NCBI GenBank assembly: GCA_036499395.1
Contig: DASYDW010000010.1
Coordinates: forward strand, 199,668 to 263,667
From: Pirellulales bacterium
Lineage (GTDB): Bacteria; Planctomycetota; Planctomycetia; Pirellulales; JACPPG01
Direction of reading: 5' to 3'
DNA length: 64,000 nt
Each line of letters starts with the position of its first letter. The stretch's first letter is position 1. The translations under genes were made by a program, and so were the position numbers. The notes under the pieces were generated by a model. That model was not told the DNA's origin. It saw only the letters and a list, made by a program, of their open reading frames with translations, and ran no database searches. Shown here in pieces: positions 26,407-35,602 of the stretch.

Positions 26407-26967
26407 ATGACAGACCATAATCGTGGCAACGAAAGTGAAGCGTCGCGGTATTCGTCCTCGGCCGGCGCGCAGGACCCCGCTGAAGGAGACGCGCCGATTT
26501 CGAACGAAGTCGCCGAACTGCGTACCCAGTTGGACGAGGCCAAGGAACGGGCATTGCGATTGCAGGCCGAGTGGGAGAATTTTCGCAAGCGGGCCCGTCG
26601 CGATATCGAGGAAGAGCGCCGCTACGCGGATCTACGGCTGCTCGGCGATTTGCTCCCCGTGCTCGATAATATGCAACGCGCGATCGAGGCCGCCACGAAA
26701 TCGGCCGACGGCGGCGGACTGCTCGAAGGGTTCAAATTGGTCAAGCAACAGATGGAGAACGTGCTGGCCCAGCATCACTGCCAGCGAATCGAAGCTTTGA
26801 ACCACCCGTTCGACCCGCACATGCACGAGGCCATAATGCAGCAACCTTCGACCGAGGTGGCGCCAAACACGGTGATGCACGTGGTGCGGGATGGTTTCAT
26901 GCTGCACGACCGGGTGATTCGTCCGGCGCAGGTGATTGTCGCTTCGGCCCCCGCGCCCAACAATTAA
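26407..26967 (+). CDS. grpE: Nucleotide exchange factor GrpE
   Basis: 186 residues. An acidic, disordered N-terminus precedes a coiled-coil ('ELRTQLDEAKERALRLQAEW', 'ENFRKRARRDIEEERRYADL'). The C-terminal beta domain has the family end signature 'VMHVVRDGFMLHDRVIRPAQV'. It stimulates ADP release from DnaK. It follows dnaJ directly and is probably co-transcribed with it. Confidence 0.95.
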   Translation: MTDHNRGNESEASRYSSSAGAQDPAEGDAPISNEVAELRTQLDEAKERALRLQAEWENFRKRARRDIEEERRYADLRLLGDLLPVLDNMQRAIEAATKSADGGGLLEGFKLVKQQMENVLAQHHCQRIEALNHPFDPHMHEAIMQQPSTEVAPNTVMHVVRDGFMLHDRVIRPAQVIVASAPAPNN

Positions 26968-27043
26968 GACGGCGTGCTAAAATACTTGTAGAGTGAGTAC
27001 TACGTGCGACCACCGCACGAGCGAGTTTGCGAAAGGACGTTAC

Positions 27044-27352
27044 GTGCCCACGTACGATTACGTTTGCGACAACTGCAATCACGCCTTCGAGCTGTTCCAG
27101 CCGATAACGGAATCGCCGAAGAAGAAGTGCCCCGAGTGCGGCAAATCGAAGCTGCGCCGACTGTTCGGCACCGGCGCTGCGATCGTCTTTAAGGGGTCGG
27201 GTTTCTACCAGACCGATTACCGCAGTGATGCGTATAAAAAGCGGGCCGCGGCCGACAAGCCGAGCAGCGAATCGAAAAGTTCGGACAGCAAAAGCTCGTC
27301 CGACTCGAAGGGATCTTCCTCGAAGTCCGACAAGAAGTCGAAGTCCGATTAG
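27044..27352 (+). CDS. FmdB-family zinc ribbon protein with Ser/Lys-rich tail
   Basis: The GTG at 27044 has a GAAAGGA ribosome site 6 nt upstream and gives the usual family start (V/M-PTYDYVCDNC); an in-frame start at 26993 would add 17 unlikely residues. 102 residues. The zinc ribbon cysteines are in 'YVCDNCNHAFELF' and 'KKKCPECGKSKLRRLFG', followed by 'GSGFYQTDYR' as in FmdB-type regulators. The last 35 residues are low-complexity Ser/Lys/Asp. Function is unknown. It sits just after grpE. Confidence 0.85.
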   Translation: MPTYDYVCDNCNHAFELFQPITESPKKKCPECGKSKLRRLFGTGAAIVFKGSGFYQTDYRSDAYKKRAAADKPSSESKSSDSKSSSDSKGSSSKSDKKSKSD

Positions 27353-27443
27353 CGTGCCGTAATCGATTTGTCGCCGAAGTCGAGCGTCTCTCCTTCGACA
27401 TTTGAATCCTCGGCCCTTGGCACTTACGCGCAGCGTCCTGTCC

Positions 27444-27626
27444 ATGGCTCTCACCCGCTGTCCTACCTGTCGTCGGCAGTTCGATTCCGAGCAATCGCCG
27501 GCCATGCCGTTCTGCAGCGAGCGCTGCCGCCGTGTCGATCTGGGACGCTGGCTGAACGAAGATTACGGACTCCCGTTCGAGCCGTCCGAGAAAGATACGC
27601 CGGACGACGACTCGAGCAACGATTGA
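27444..27626 (+). CDS. yacG: YacG-type zinc protein (DNA gyrase inhibitor family)
   Basis: 60 residues from the ATG at 27444. The zinc site is 'RCPTCRRQF' plus 'FCSERCRRVDLGRWLNEDYG' (CxxC...CxxxC), the exact YacG pattern; the tail is acidic. Family knowledge: E. coli YacG binds GyrB and inhibits gyrase. Confidence 0.88.
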   Translation: MALTRCPTCRRQFDSEQSPAMPFCSERCRRVDLGRWLNEDYGLPFEPSEKDTPDDDSSND

Positions 27627-27798
27627 GCGCTATTAGCTCGTCGTGGTGCCTGCGCCGCTAGACTCGGACAGGCGCGTCCCTCAACCGTGGTGCGAGCGGC
27701 CCGGTTCGCTAGGGTTTTCACTTCGCCGGCCGTTCCGGCTGGTCGATTTTCTGGGCTACCGTTACCATAGGAAACCTACACCCCCTAGAAACCCCTTT

Positions 27799-27813
27799 CG
27801 GCAAAGTTTGCCG
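27799..27813. promoter_or_regulatory. 15-bp palindrome before the membrane protein gene
   Basis: CGGCAAA-G-TTTGCCG is perfectly symmetric and ends 20 bp before the ATG at 27834. It may be an operator. No regulator was identified. Confidence 0.35.
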
Positions 27814-27833
27814 CTGACCGTGGAGTCGAAAGC

Positions 27834-29102
27834 ATGCCCGATGATCGTGGCACTATCCGCCAGGTAGCCTGGACCGAGCTATTTCCCTGGCTGGAACTAC
27901 TACGCACGTTTCGCCTGGCGATCCAGGCGCGGCTGCTTTTGTTGGCGGTCGTCGGCGTACTGTTGACGTTCGCCGGCTGGTGGGTGGCGGGCAAGATGTT
28001 CGGCGGTGGCGATCCCGATGCGCCGCTGCAGGGGACGATCGCGCAGTACAGTCAGGGCCCGTGGATCGGCGCTGCGGAACCAACGATCGCGGAAATGAAG
28101 CGCACACCGCCGGGAGTGCTGGGGCCACGCGAAGTGATTCTGGGTCCCGCGAATTTGGCAGCGGGCGAAAACCCGCTGTTGGCGGCCTGGCTAAATCTGA
28201 GTGGTCCATTCCGCCTGCTCTTTGCCCCACAATTAACCGTTGTGGGACTAGCCTTTGCTCTGGTTTGCGCGCTGTGGGTGGACCTGGTGTGGGCCTTTTT
28301 CGGCGGCGTGATCACGCGCTTAGTGGCGTTGCAGGTCACGCGCAGCGAACGTGGTAGCTTGCGGGGTGCCGTGCGATACGTGATGGCCCGCTATCTGGCC
28401 TATGTCACGGCTCCGTTATTCCCTTTGTTTGGCGTGCTGCTGTTTGTGCTGCCCGTGGCGCTGGTGAGCCTTATCGGGCACGCGGGCAGCCCCGGACTGA
28501 CGATCGTGACCGCCCTATGGCCGGTGTTCTTGGTAGCGGGATTAGTGATCGTGATTTTCTTGATCGGGCTGCTGTTCGGCTGGCCGCTGATGTGGCCCAC
28601 CATCAGTTCCGAAGGAACCGACAGCTTCGATGCCCTGTCGCGTTCGTACTCCTATGTCTATCAGCGACCTTTGCACTACCTCTGGTACGCGATCGTGGCA
28701 AGCGTGCTGGGCGTCCTCGGTGCGTTGGTCGTGCAATACTTCGCCGCAGCCGTGCTGTATCTCACGGCCTGGGCCGTGAGTTGGGGAGCCGGGAACGCGG
28801 TCCTGGAGGACATGACCGAGAACGCGCCGCTGGCGGCAAACATCCTGGCCTTCTGGACGGGCTTGGTGCAGGTCATCACGGTGGGCTTCATCTACACGTT
28901 CTTCTTTAGCGCCGCGACAATCGTTTACTTTCTGCTGCGATACGACGTCGATGGCACCGAATCGGACGAAGTCTTCGTCGAAGAGCAATCGGAAAAGTTC
29001 GGTCTGCCGCCGGTTACGACCGATGCCGCGGGCGTGGCCACGATCGCTGACGCCGCACCCGAGGACGAAATGGCCGACAATGGGGCAGATGTCGCGCCGT
29101 AG
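27834..29102 (+). CDS. Multi-pass membrane protein of unknown function
   Basis: 422 residues with about six hydrophobic segments, e.g. 'LLLLAVVGVLLTFAGWWVAG', 'VVGLAFALVCALWVDLVWAF', 'LFGVLLFVLPVALVSLIG', 'VFLVAGLVIVIFLIGLLFG', 'IVASVLGVLGALVVQYFAA' and 'VITVGFIYTFFFSAATIVYF'. The motif 'EGTDSFDALSRSYSYVYQRP' between two helices is recognisable from planctomycete hypotheticals. The C-terminus is acidic and soluble. No enzyme or transporter motif was recognised. Confidence 0.8.
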   Translation: MPDDRGTIRQVAWTELFPWLELLRTFRLAIQARLLLLAVVGVLLTFAGWWVAGKMFGGGDPDAPLQGTIAQYSQGPWIGAAEPTIAEMKRTPPGVLGPREVILGPANLAAGENPLLAAWLNLSGPFRLLFAPQLTVVGLAFALVCALWVDLVWAFFGGVITRLVALQVTRSERGSLRGAVRYVMARYLAYVTAPLFPLFGVLLFVLPVALVSLIGHAGSPGLTIVTALWPVFLVAGLVIVIFLIGLLFGWPLMWPTISSEGTDSFDALSRSYSYVYQRPLHYLWYAIVASVLGVLGALVVQYFAAAVLYLTAWAVSWGAGNAVLEDMTENAPLAANILAFWTGLVQVITVGFIYTFFFSAATIVYFLLRYDVDGTESDEVFVEEQSEKFGLPPVTTDAAGVATIADAAPEDEMADNGADVAP

Positions 29103-29138
29103 CCGGAGTGACGTTCTCTCGACGCGATTCCAGTAGCT

Positions 29139-29519
29139 CTAGACGCTGCCTCTGGCCGATTCCATGAACTCGTCCACGCGCGCATGAAATTGGCCGCGTG
29201 ACAGGACCGCATCGCAGCCGGCGTCACGCGCGGCTTGCAATAACCCCTCGTGTACGTGCGGTCCGAAGGCAAGAATCATCCGTGACGCCGTGGCATTCTG
29301 CTTCAAGCTTGTGACCAGGGCCACGACATCGAGCCTCGGAACGCTGAGATCGACCATCACAATCGCCGGCCGCCCAGCAGCAGCCTTCTCGGCGAGTGAA
29401 GCGACGTCGTACGCCACGTCTAAAATCACGTTCTGCCGCGCCGCGGCTCCCGCGACTTTCGACGACGTCGCCAGGTCGGCCGTAAGGAGTAGTACCAGCG
29501 GTGTGGAAGTTTCAGGCAT
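29139..29519 (-). CDS. Receiver-like domain protein with degenerate active site
   Basis: 126 residues with the alternating alpha/beta pattern of a response-regulator receiver. The phospho-acceptor position is D57 ('IVMVDLSVPRLD'). The usual N-terminal acidic pair is reduced to a single D15 ('LLTADLATS'). The Thr/Ser switch position is a glycine ('ILAFGPHVH'), and the conserved lysine appears as R108 ('VLSRGQF'). It may therefore be a phosphorylation-independent pseudo-receiver. It is stand-alone with no output domain and no adjacent kinase. Confidence 0.68.
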   Translation of the reverse strand: MPETSTPLVLLLTADLATSSKVAGAAARQNVILDVAYDVASLAEKAAAGRPAIVMVDLSVPRLDVVALVTSLKQNATASRMILAFGPHVHEGLLQAARDAGCDAVLSRGQFHARVDEFMESARGSV

Positions 29520-29571
29520 GCGTCGATGGCGGCAGGACGCACGCCCCTATTAGCACGTTACGGTCCGTGAT

Positions 29572-29919
29572 CTAAACCGCCTCGGGCCCTTCGAGCACGT
29601 CGCTGATGCGCACAACTTGCTCGGCCGGCAGAACCCAGATTTTACCGTCGCCGATGCTTCCTTCTGGACCGGTCCGGGCGACGCTGGCGATGCAATCGAG
29701 CGTCCGCTCGACGAAATCATCGTTCACCAGAATTTCGAGCTCGATCTTGCGCAGCAGGTTCGTTTTGTATTCGTGGCCGCGGTACATGGCGGTCCGGCCT
29801 CGCTGCTGGCCGTAGCCCTGTGCATCACACACAGTCATCCGCGTGACGCCGATTTTATTGAGCGCCTCGCGCAGCGGATCGAGCTTCGTCGGCTGGATGA
29901 TAGCGATGATAAGCTTCAC
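29572..29919 (-). CDS. glnB: Nitrogen regulatory protein PII (GlnB/GlnK)
   Basis: 115 residues. 'MKLIIAIIQPTKLDPLREAL' is the PII start. The T-loop 'GQQRGRTAMYRGHEY' keeps the tyrosine that is uridylylated in proteobacteria. The B-loop region 'TGPEGSIGDGKIWVLPAEQV' keeps the ATP-binding GxxGDGK-type motif. Role: reports 2-oxoglutarate and ATP/ADP status to nitrogen enzymes and transporters. No amtB is adjacent; glnA lies about 32 kb away. Confidence 0.93.
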   Translation of the reverse strand: MKLIIAIIQPTKLDPLREALNKIGVTRMTVCDAQGYGQQRGRTAMYRGHEYKTNLLRKIELEILVNDDFVERTLDCIASVARTGPEGSIGDGKIWVLPAEQVVRISDVLEGPEAV

Positions 29920-30109
29920 GCGTTCCGTCGAACCTCCGGGCAGCGCAGCGATCGAATGCCCCCAAGACCGCGAAAGGGGCAGGAACCTCTGCTTTCAAAA
30001 TAACGAGCCTGGGGGCGAAAGAACAGCCCCGCGCAGCATCACACACACCAACCGCAGGCGCGAAGAAGGCAATAATCGTGTGGATTGTAGACGACGCGGC
30101 ACAAACGTT

Positions 30110-32803
30110 TTACGGCGTCGACGAAACCAGGCGAGCCTCGAGCACCTTCTGAATGCGTTCACTCGATTCGGTCAGATGGGCGCGGGTGTAGGTATCGAGC
30201 TTCGGATTGTTTTCGAGCGCCTTTTTGATCTTGGCGTTCAAGCCCGATAGCTCGGCGTAGGCCACGGTCTGGCAATCCTCAGGCGCGCCGCGCTGACCGA
30301 GCGCCATGCTCCCCAACCGCTTCAAGTAGATACGCTGCAAATTGCGGCGCAGGCTGGTGATGGCCGGCTTGCGATTGCTGAAATCCCCCTGCGGCAAGGA
30401 ATCGACCTCGGAAAAGATCGTCGATGTCAGCCGGGTCAGCAGCTCGGCCGCCGTGAAGGCGTCCTGATCGGCGGGAATCTTAAGTTCGGCATCGTGCAAG
30501 CGGTGCAGCGTCAGCGAACCCGTCAATTGCGACAGAACGCGGTCCTGCCACATGCTGATGACTTCGTGTACGGCATAGTCGCTACGCAGCGCGACGTCGC
30601 TTCCCCAATGATTCCAATGCGTCGAAGCCAGATGGTTATACAACTCGGGCGGAAAATTGAACGGTTTGTCGCTGAACACCTGCTGTTCTAGCAGGGCCAA
30701 CGCCTCGCGTTGCTTCGCGACCGGCACGATCACATACGGCGGACGGGAATTGGGGTCCCCCTTGTGATCACGATTCACTCCGACGCCGCCGATATAGCGC
30801 GACGCAAAGAACACCGCACGGCCGTAATTGCCCAACAGCACTCCGAACGCCTGGCGAGCGCGTTCGTAGCCATCGCCATTCTCGGTGACGCGATCGACCA
30901 GGCCCGGCCACAGATCACCGATCAGCTTCGTGCGATCCTTGGCGTACTCGACCGGATCACTGCCCAGGTCGAAGCGATTGGCCAACGGGTCGGAATCAAT
31001 GCCGCGCGTGTCCTCGTCGGTGGCGTAGGCCAACAGTGGCTCGGCCGAGCGCGAGGCGATCTTCTTCAACTCGCTGACTTCCCCCTCGGTCCCGCCAGAA
31101 AACGGCTTATACGCGTATTCGATCGCCCAGATGTCGTAGGGACCGATCGTCTGCGAATAGTAATTGGATTGTTTAAAGTCCTTGCTGACGATGTTGGCCG
31201 GCGAGTAGTCCATCACCGAGGCGGTCAGGCCGATCTCGCGCGCCTTGTCGGGATTGTTTAAATCGGCCAGCGTGACGGCGCTACTGGCCTTAAAGTTGTG
31301 ACGCAACCCGAGGGTGTGCCCCACTTCGTGCATGGTCACTTCCTTCAGACCTTGCATGACCATCTTGTCCTGCTCCTTGACGGCCTCGGGCCCCAGGCCG
31401 CGGGCCAACAGGGCAATGCTGCCCAGCGCGAATTCGTGCGCCATGCCGTGGTTCAACTCGCATTGGCACATGTAGCCGTGGCGCAGATGCTCGGGCACGC
31501 GGGCCAGCTTTTCTTCATATTCCTTCAGTTCGAGCGGTCCGCCGGTCAGGGCTTCGATCCGGCCGGTGGTGAAGTTCTCGTAGTCGCGCTTCCAGAACTG
31601 GATGAAGTCGGCGTCAAAGATGATGTCCGCGTCCAGGATCTGTCCCGTGGTCGGATTCACACGGCTGGGGCCCATGGCAAAGCCGGCGCCGGCCGTGATC
31701 CAGCGAAAGAAGTTGTAGTTGATATTTTCCGGATCGATGTCGTCCTTGTCGAGTTGCTGATGAACCTCGATGGCGTTGACGAAACCGGCTTTCTCGAAGG
31801 CCTTGTTCCATTCCAAAATGCCGTCGCTAATCGGCTTGCGAAATTTGTAGGGGACCGTCTTTTCGATGTAAAACACGATCGGCTTCTTTGGCGGCGACAG
31901 CTCGGCCGAGGGATCGGCCTTTTGCAAGTCCCAGCGATTCACGTAACGAATGAAACGATCCTCGTCCGACTTCTTCGAGAAGTCCTTGATCGCCGTGATG
32001 AAGTGCCCCACTCGATCATCGGCCAGACGCGGTTGATAGCCGGTTTGCGGCAACAAGCTGATCGAGTAGTGAACGTTGATCGTGGCCCCCCGGCTGTCGG
32101 GCACGGTGTCGAGCGAGAAGAATCCGCCCGACGCGTAGGTCGCGGCCACTTCCAGCTCGATGTTCTCGGGCAGACCCTTCACCTCGGCCCAGCTCGATTT
32201 GTTCGAGGCGAACGAAAAGCCCGGCAGTGCGTGCGAGATTTGCGGCAGGTCGCTCATGAAAACGGGCGACAGGTCGACGACCAATCCCCCTGAAGGGCCG
32301 ATCGTGGCGATCGGCAAGCTGAACAGAATGCTATCGGTATAAGCAAGTTTGACCGCGCGTTCTTCGGGGCTGCCGCTGGACGCCTTGAACCGTACATTGC
32401 GGCGCACGATATGAATGTTGTCGTCGACGCGGCGGAACTGCCACAACCAGTCGTCGCCAAAGCCCCAGCTCATTCCGCCGATCAACGCCCCTTCGCCGAT
32501 ACCGCGAGCGATCGAGATCAGCACGATGAAGTCGCGATCCAACTGGCTGCTGCTCAATTCGGCGTAAACCTTCTCCCCCTTGTGATGCAGCTTGATCAGG
32601 CCATCGACCGTTTTGGCGTCCTTCAAGACGTCGGCGAAGGGAGGGAATTTCGGCTTGGGCGCTGATTTCTCGGCGGCAGCCTTGGCCGCTTCGGCCGCCT
32701 TCTCCTTTTCCTTGTCTGCCGCTTCGTCCGCCCAGGCCGGGCAAGCGAGCACTAAAGCCACGAGCGGGACAATTACGCCGAGAATGCGACCCTGCCTGGT
32801 CAT
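30110..32803 (-). CDS. Secreted zinc-dependent metalloprotease (DUF5117/DUF5118 type)
   Basis: 897 residues with a signal peptide and an Ala/Lys/Glu-rich stretch (about 27-50). The N-terminal half matches the DUF5118/DUF5117-type region ('LDRDFIVLISIARGIGEG', 'NIHIVRRNVRFKA', 'YIEKTVPYKFRKPISDGILE'). The catalytic metzincin-like motif HExxHxxGLRH is at H492-E493-H496-H502 ('EVTMHEVGHTLGLRHNFKAS'). Family role: extracellular or periplasmic peptidase. It is monocistronic by spacing. Confidence 0.88.
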   Translation of the reverse strand: MTRQGRILGVIVPLVALVLACPAWADEAADKEKEKAAEAAKAAAEKSAPKPKFPPFADVLKDAKTVDGLIKLHHKGEKVYAELSSSQLDRDFIVLISIARGIGEGALIGGMSWGFGDDWLWQFRRVDDNIHIVRRNVRFKASSGSPEERAVKLAYTDSILFSLPIATIGPSGGLVVDLSPVFMSDLPQISHALPGFSFASNKSSWAEVKGLPENIELEVAATYASGGFFSLDTVPDSRGATINVHYSISLLPQTGYQPRLADDRVGHFITAIKDFSKKSDEDRFIRYVNRWDLQKADPSAELSPPKKPIVFYIEKTVPYKFRKPISDGILEWNKAFEKAGFVNAIEVHQQLDKDDIDPENINYNFFRWITAGAGFAMGPSRVNPTTGQILDADIIFDADFIQFWKRDYENFTTGRIEALTGGPLELKEYEEKLARVPEHLRHGYMCQCELNHGMAHEFALGSIALLARGLGPEAVKEQDKMVMQGLKEVTMHEVGHTLGLRHNFKASSAVTLADLNNPDKAREIGLTASVMDYSPANIVSKDFKQSNYYSQTIGPYDIWAIEYAYKPFSGGTEGEVSELKKIASRSAEPLLAYATDEDTRGIDSDPLANRFDLGSDPVEYAKDRTKLIGDLWPGLVDRVTENGDGYERARQAFGVLLGNYGRAVFFASRYIGGVGVNRDHKGDPNSRPPYVIVPVAKQREALALLEQQVFSDKPFNFPPELYNHLASTHWNHWGSDVALRSDYAVHEVISMWQDRVLSQLTGSLTLHRLHDAELKIPADQDAFTAAELLTRLTSTIFSEVDSLPQGDFSNRKPAITSLRRNLQRIYLKRLGSMALGQRGAPEDCQTVAYAELSGLNAKIKKALENNPKLDTYTRAHLTESSERIQKVLEARLVSSTP

Positions 32804-33161
32804 TGATGTGATTCCTTGGTGAGTTACTGAAGGGCAAAACAGGCGAGACGGGCGGCCGCAGTGAGAATCCGGCGGCAGCGCGGGATCACTTTTATCTTAA
32901 CCACCCCTGAAAATCAGGCAAACTATCTGCGGGGGCTGTAGTAGTGGCAAAAGCCCTGCCGGACGGTCCGTAGGCGACGGTTATGCCGGCCGGGATACAC
33001 CACACGGGATGGTTGCCACTGCCGGGCCCGATCTTTCACGGGGAATCCAAACGCACCCTATTTCTACGGCCTGTACGGATAAACAAGCCGAAACAAAGTC
33101 CCAACGTGCCATGCTTTTTCGCCACAGGCGAAGAAGCATGTCCCCCGCGTCGCCGGCTCTC
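32804..33161. other. Intergenic region with a REP-like palindrome
   Basis: 358 bp between two minus-strand genes with no convincing coding frame. It contains a near-perfect hairpin at 33110-33140: CATGCTTTTTCGCC, then ACA, then GGCGAAGAAGCATG (13 of 14 pairs). There is no U-run after the stem on the minus strand, so it looks more like a dispersed palindromic repeat than a terminator of the ribokinase gene. Confidence 0.55.
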
Positions 33162-34100
33162 TCACAGGCCTGCCAGAGAATGCTCGATCTCGTCGCGCGT
33201 GGCGAGCGAGGCGATTGCCCCGGGGCGGGTGACCGAGATGGCCGCCGCGGCCGAGGCCCAACGTGCGGCGTCCGCAAGCGAACGTCCCTCGGCCAGGGCC
33301 ACGGCCAGCGCACCATTGAACGCGTCGCCAGCCGCCGTGGTGTCGACCGCCGAAACCTGCCGAGCCGGGATGTGGATCACTGTCTCACCGACCAGTTGGC
33401 ATCCGTCGCGACCACAGGTGACGATCACCTGCCCGGCGCCGCGGCGGCGCAGTATTTGCGCCGCGTCAACCACGGAAAGATTCTCGGCAGACGGGCCCGC
33501 CAACGTGATAGCTTCCCCTTCGTTCGGCGTCAGCACATCGACCAGCTTTAATAGCTCGCCGCGGCCTGCATCGGCGCAGGCTGGCGCCGGATTGAGGATC
33601 GTTAATAGTCCAAATTCCTTGGCGCGCGCGAGGCCACGTTCGACAGCTACGAGTGGTGTTTCCAGGCAGGCGAGAAAAACGCTCGCCGCACGCCATACCG
33701 ATTCCGGCAGTTGATCGATCATGTCCGGGGCGACGATCGAATTCGCCCCCGATGCGACGCTGATCATGTTTTCGCCCGCGGCATCGACCGTGATCAACGC
33801 GACCCCCGTGGCGGCCTGCGGAATCGTGCGTACGTAATCGAGCGCGAGATGCGATTCACGCCCAAGCGTTTCGAGCGCTTCACGACCGTAGGCATCATCC
33901 CCCACCGCGGCCATGAACGTCACGGACGCCAACGCGGCACGGGCAGCCGCGACTGCCTGGTTGGCTCCCTTGCCTCCCAGGTTCGTCATGAATGTTCCCC
34001 CTAGCGTCGTCTCTCCCGGACGCGGCATGCGCGGCACGCGAACCACGAGGTCCATGTTGATCGAGCCCAGGACGATAACCCCGTTGCGCTTTGCCGTCAT
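33162..34100 (-). CDS. rbsK: Ribokinase (PfkB family)
   Basis: 312 residues from the ATG at 34100 (a GTG at 34121 would add 7 residues). 'VLGSINMDLVVRVPRMPRPGE' and 'NLGGKGANQAVAAARAA' form the sugar-binding N-terminus; 'VDTTAAGDAFNGALAVALA' is PfkB signature 2 with the catalytic Asp. Role: phosphorylates ribose (or a similar sugar) with ATP. There is no ribose transporter next to it. Confidence 0.88.
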   Translation of the reverse strand: MTAKRNGVIVLGSINMDLVVRVPRMPRPGETTLGGTFMTNLGGKGANQAVAAARAALASVTFMAAVGDDAYGREALETLGRESHLALDYVRTIPQAATGVALITVDAAGENMISVASGANSIVAPDMIDQLPESVWRAASVFLACLETPLVAVERGLARAKEFGLLTILNPAPACADAGRGELLKLVDVLTPNEGEAITLAGPSAENLSVVDAAQILRRRGAGQVIVTCGRDGCQLVGETVIHIPARQVSAVDTTAAGDAFNGALAVALAEGRSLADAARWASAAAAISVTRPGAIASLATRDEIEHSLAGL

Positions 34101-34161
34101 GCGGATTTGCTCTCGTATCACGGGCTATGTGTATTTGCCGGCCGATTTGCCGAGTTTCAAC

Positions 34162-35583
34162 TTACTTGCCGATGCAAAAGCGGCTGAAGATTCGATCCAG
34201 CAGGTCGTCCGTATAGACCGCGCCGACGACGTGCCCTAGTTCCTCGATCGCGGCGCGGAGTTCGGCCGCAACCAGCTCTTCTCCAATGTGCTGATCGACG
34301 AATTCAAGCGCCTGCGAGAGCGCTTCGGCGGCACGTTGCAAACTTTCATGGCAGCGGGCGGCCGTGGCCGCGACGACGTCGGTTGAATCTCCGCCGCAAG
34401 CGAGCGCCGCGCCGCGAAGTCGCTCGCAAAGCGCGGCAAGCCCTTGGCCGGTGGTGCCGCTTGTGCCAATCGCATCCTCGATTGGACCGAGCACTCGCTG
34501 CTGGTCCACTTTCGTCAGCACAACAACCCGGTGAGCAGGCAGTTCCAACTGCGACCGTTCCCACGCCGTAAGCGAACGCGTGCAGTCGAGGCACAACACT
34601 TCGATCGTGGCGTGCCGGCGCTCGCGTACCGTGGCAAGCTGGGCGGCAACGTCGATGTTTTTTCCGTCGGTTTGCGGAGCATTGTTCTCGGCAGAATTTA
34701 GCAAGTGCGGCGAATCGGCCATCGAATCCGCGGCCAGGCCGGCCGTATCGACGAGTTCGATCGTTACATCGCCCAGCGACAACTCGCCCACCAGGTAATC
34801 GCGCGTGGTGCCTGCTAAGGGCGAGACGAGTGCCGCACTGCGCTTAAGCAGAGCGTTGAACAGACTGCTCTTACCGACGTTGGGCTCGCCCACGAGCACG
34901 ACGCGTACGGCGTCCCGCAAAACGGCACGCGTGGCCGTACGCTCGGCCAACTCGCGTACCTGCGCGGCGGCCGTCGTGATTTGTTCGCGCAACCGATCAC
35001 GCGCAATGAATTCGATATCTTCTTCGACGAAGTCGAGTCCCGCCTCGAGATGCGCCAAGACATCGAGCAACTCGTCGCGCAATCGCACGAGCGGCGCGCC
35101 CAGTCCGCCGGCAAGTTGACTGACCGCGACGTCCAGCTCGTGCCGGTCGCGCGACTCAATGACGCCTAACACGGCTTCGGCCTGCGTCAGATCGATTCTT
35201 CCTGCTAGAAACGCCCGCAGCGTAAACTCCCCAGGCGCCGCCAGGCGAGCGCCATGCCGACAAAGCGTTCGCAAAATGGCCTGCAGGATTGGCGCCACGC
35301 CAACGGTGTGAATTTCGACCGACGGTTGCCGTGTGTAACTGCGCGACGTCGGCCAAACCAACAAGGAACAGGGCACGGCCGATGTAAAACCATCGACCGC
35401 CAGCGATCCGGTCAATCGCGTCGAGACCTTGATCGCCGAAAGAGGCGGGCCATCACGATCCTCGCCGGTCCAGATCGGCGCCACGCAATCGACCGCATGG
35501 GGCCCGCTCATACGAATGACGCCGCGCATCGCTCCTCCCGCGGCGGAGGCAATCGCGGCGATGGTTTCGTGCGGGTCGTGCAT
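34162..35583 (-). CDS. mnmE: tRNA modification GTPase MnmE
   Basis: 473 residues from the ATG at 35583; the longer frame to 35694 lacks homology and overlaps yidC. N-terminal folate-binding domain ('TIAAIASAAGGAMRGVIRMSG'), central helical part, then the inserted G domain: G1 'GEPNVGKSSLFNALL', G2 'GTTRDYLVGE', G3 'DTAGLA', G4 'TKVD'. The family C-terminus CIGK is intact. With MnmG it makes the cmnm5U34 wobble modification in tRNAs. MnmE next to yidC is a common bacterial order. Confidence 0.95.
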   Translation of the reverse strand: MHDPHETIAAIASAAGGAMRGVIRMSGPHAVDCVAPIWTGEDRDGPPLSAIKVSTRLTGSLAVDGFTSAVPCSLLVWPTSRSYTRQPSVEIHTVGVAPILQAILRTLCRHGARLAAPGEFTLRAFLAGRIDLTQAEAVLGVIESRDRHELDVAVSQLAGGLGAPLVRLRDELLDVLAHLEAGLDFVEEDIEFIARDRLREQITTAAAQVRELAERTATRAVLRDAVRVVLVGEPNVGKSSLFNALLKRSAALVSPLAGTTRDYLVGELSLGDVTIELVDTAGLAADSMADSPHLLNSAENNAPQTDGKNIDVAAQLATVRERRHATIEVLCLDCTRSLTAWERSQLELPAHRVVVLTKVDQQRVLGPIEDAIGTSGTTGQGLAALCERLRGAALACGGDSTDVVAATAARCHESLQRAAEALSQALEFVDQHIGEELVAAELRAAIEELGHVVGAVYTDDLLDRIFSRFCIGK

Positions 35584-35602
35584 GCGCTCGTCCGCAACGT
35601 AA

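Noticed and set aside
31298..32293. 331-codon plus-strand frame opposite the metalloprotease
   Set aside because: Antisense to a well-supported gene; histidine- and valine-rich composition typical of a shadow frame.
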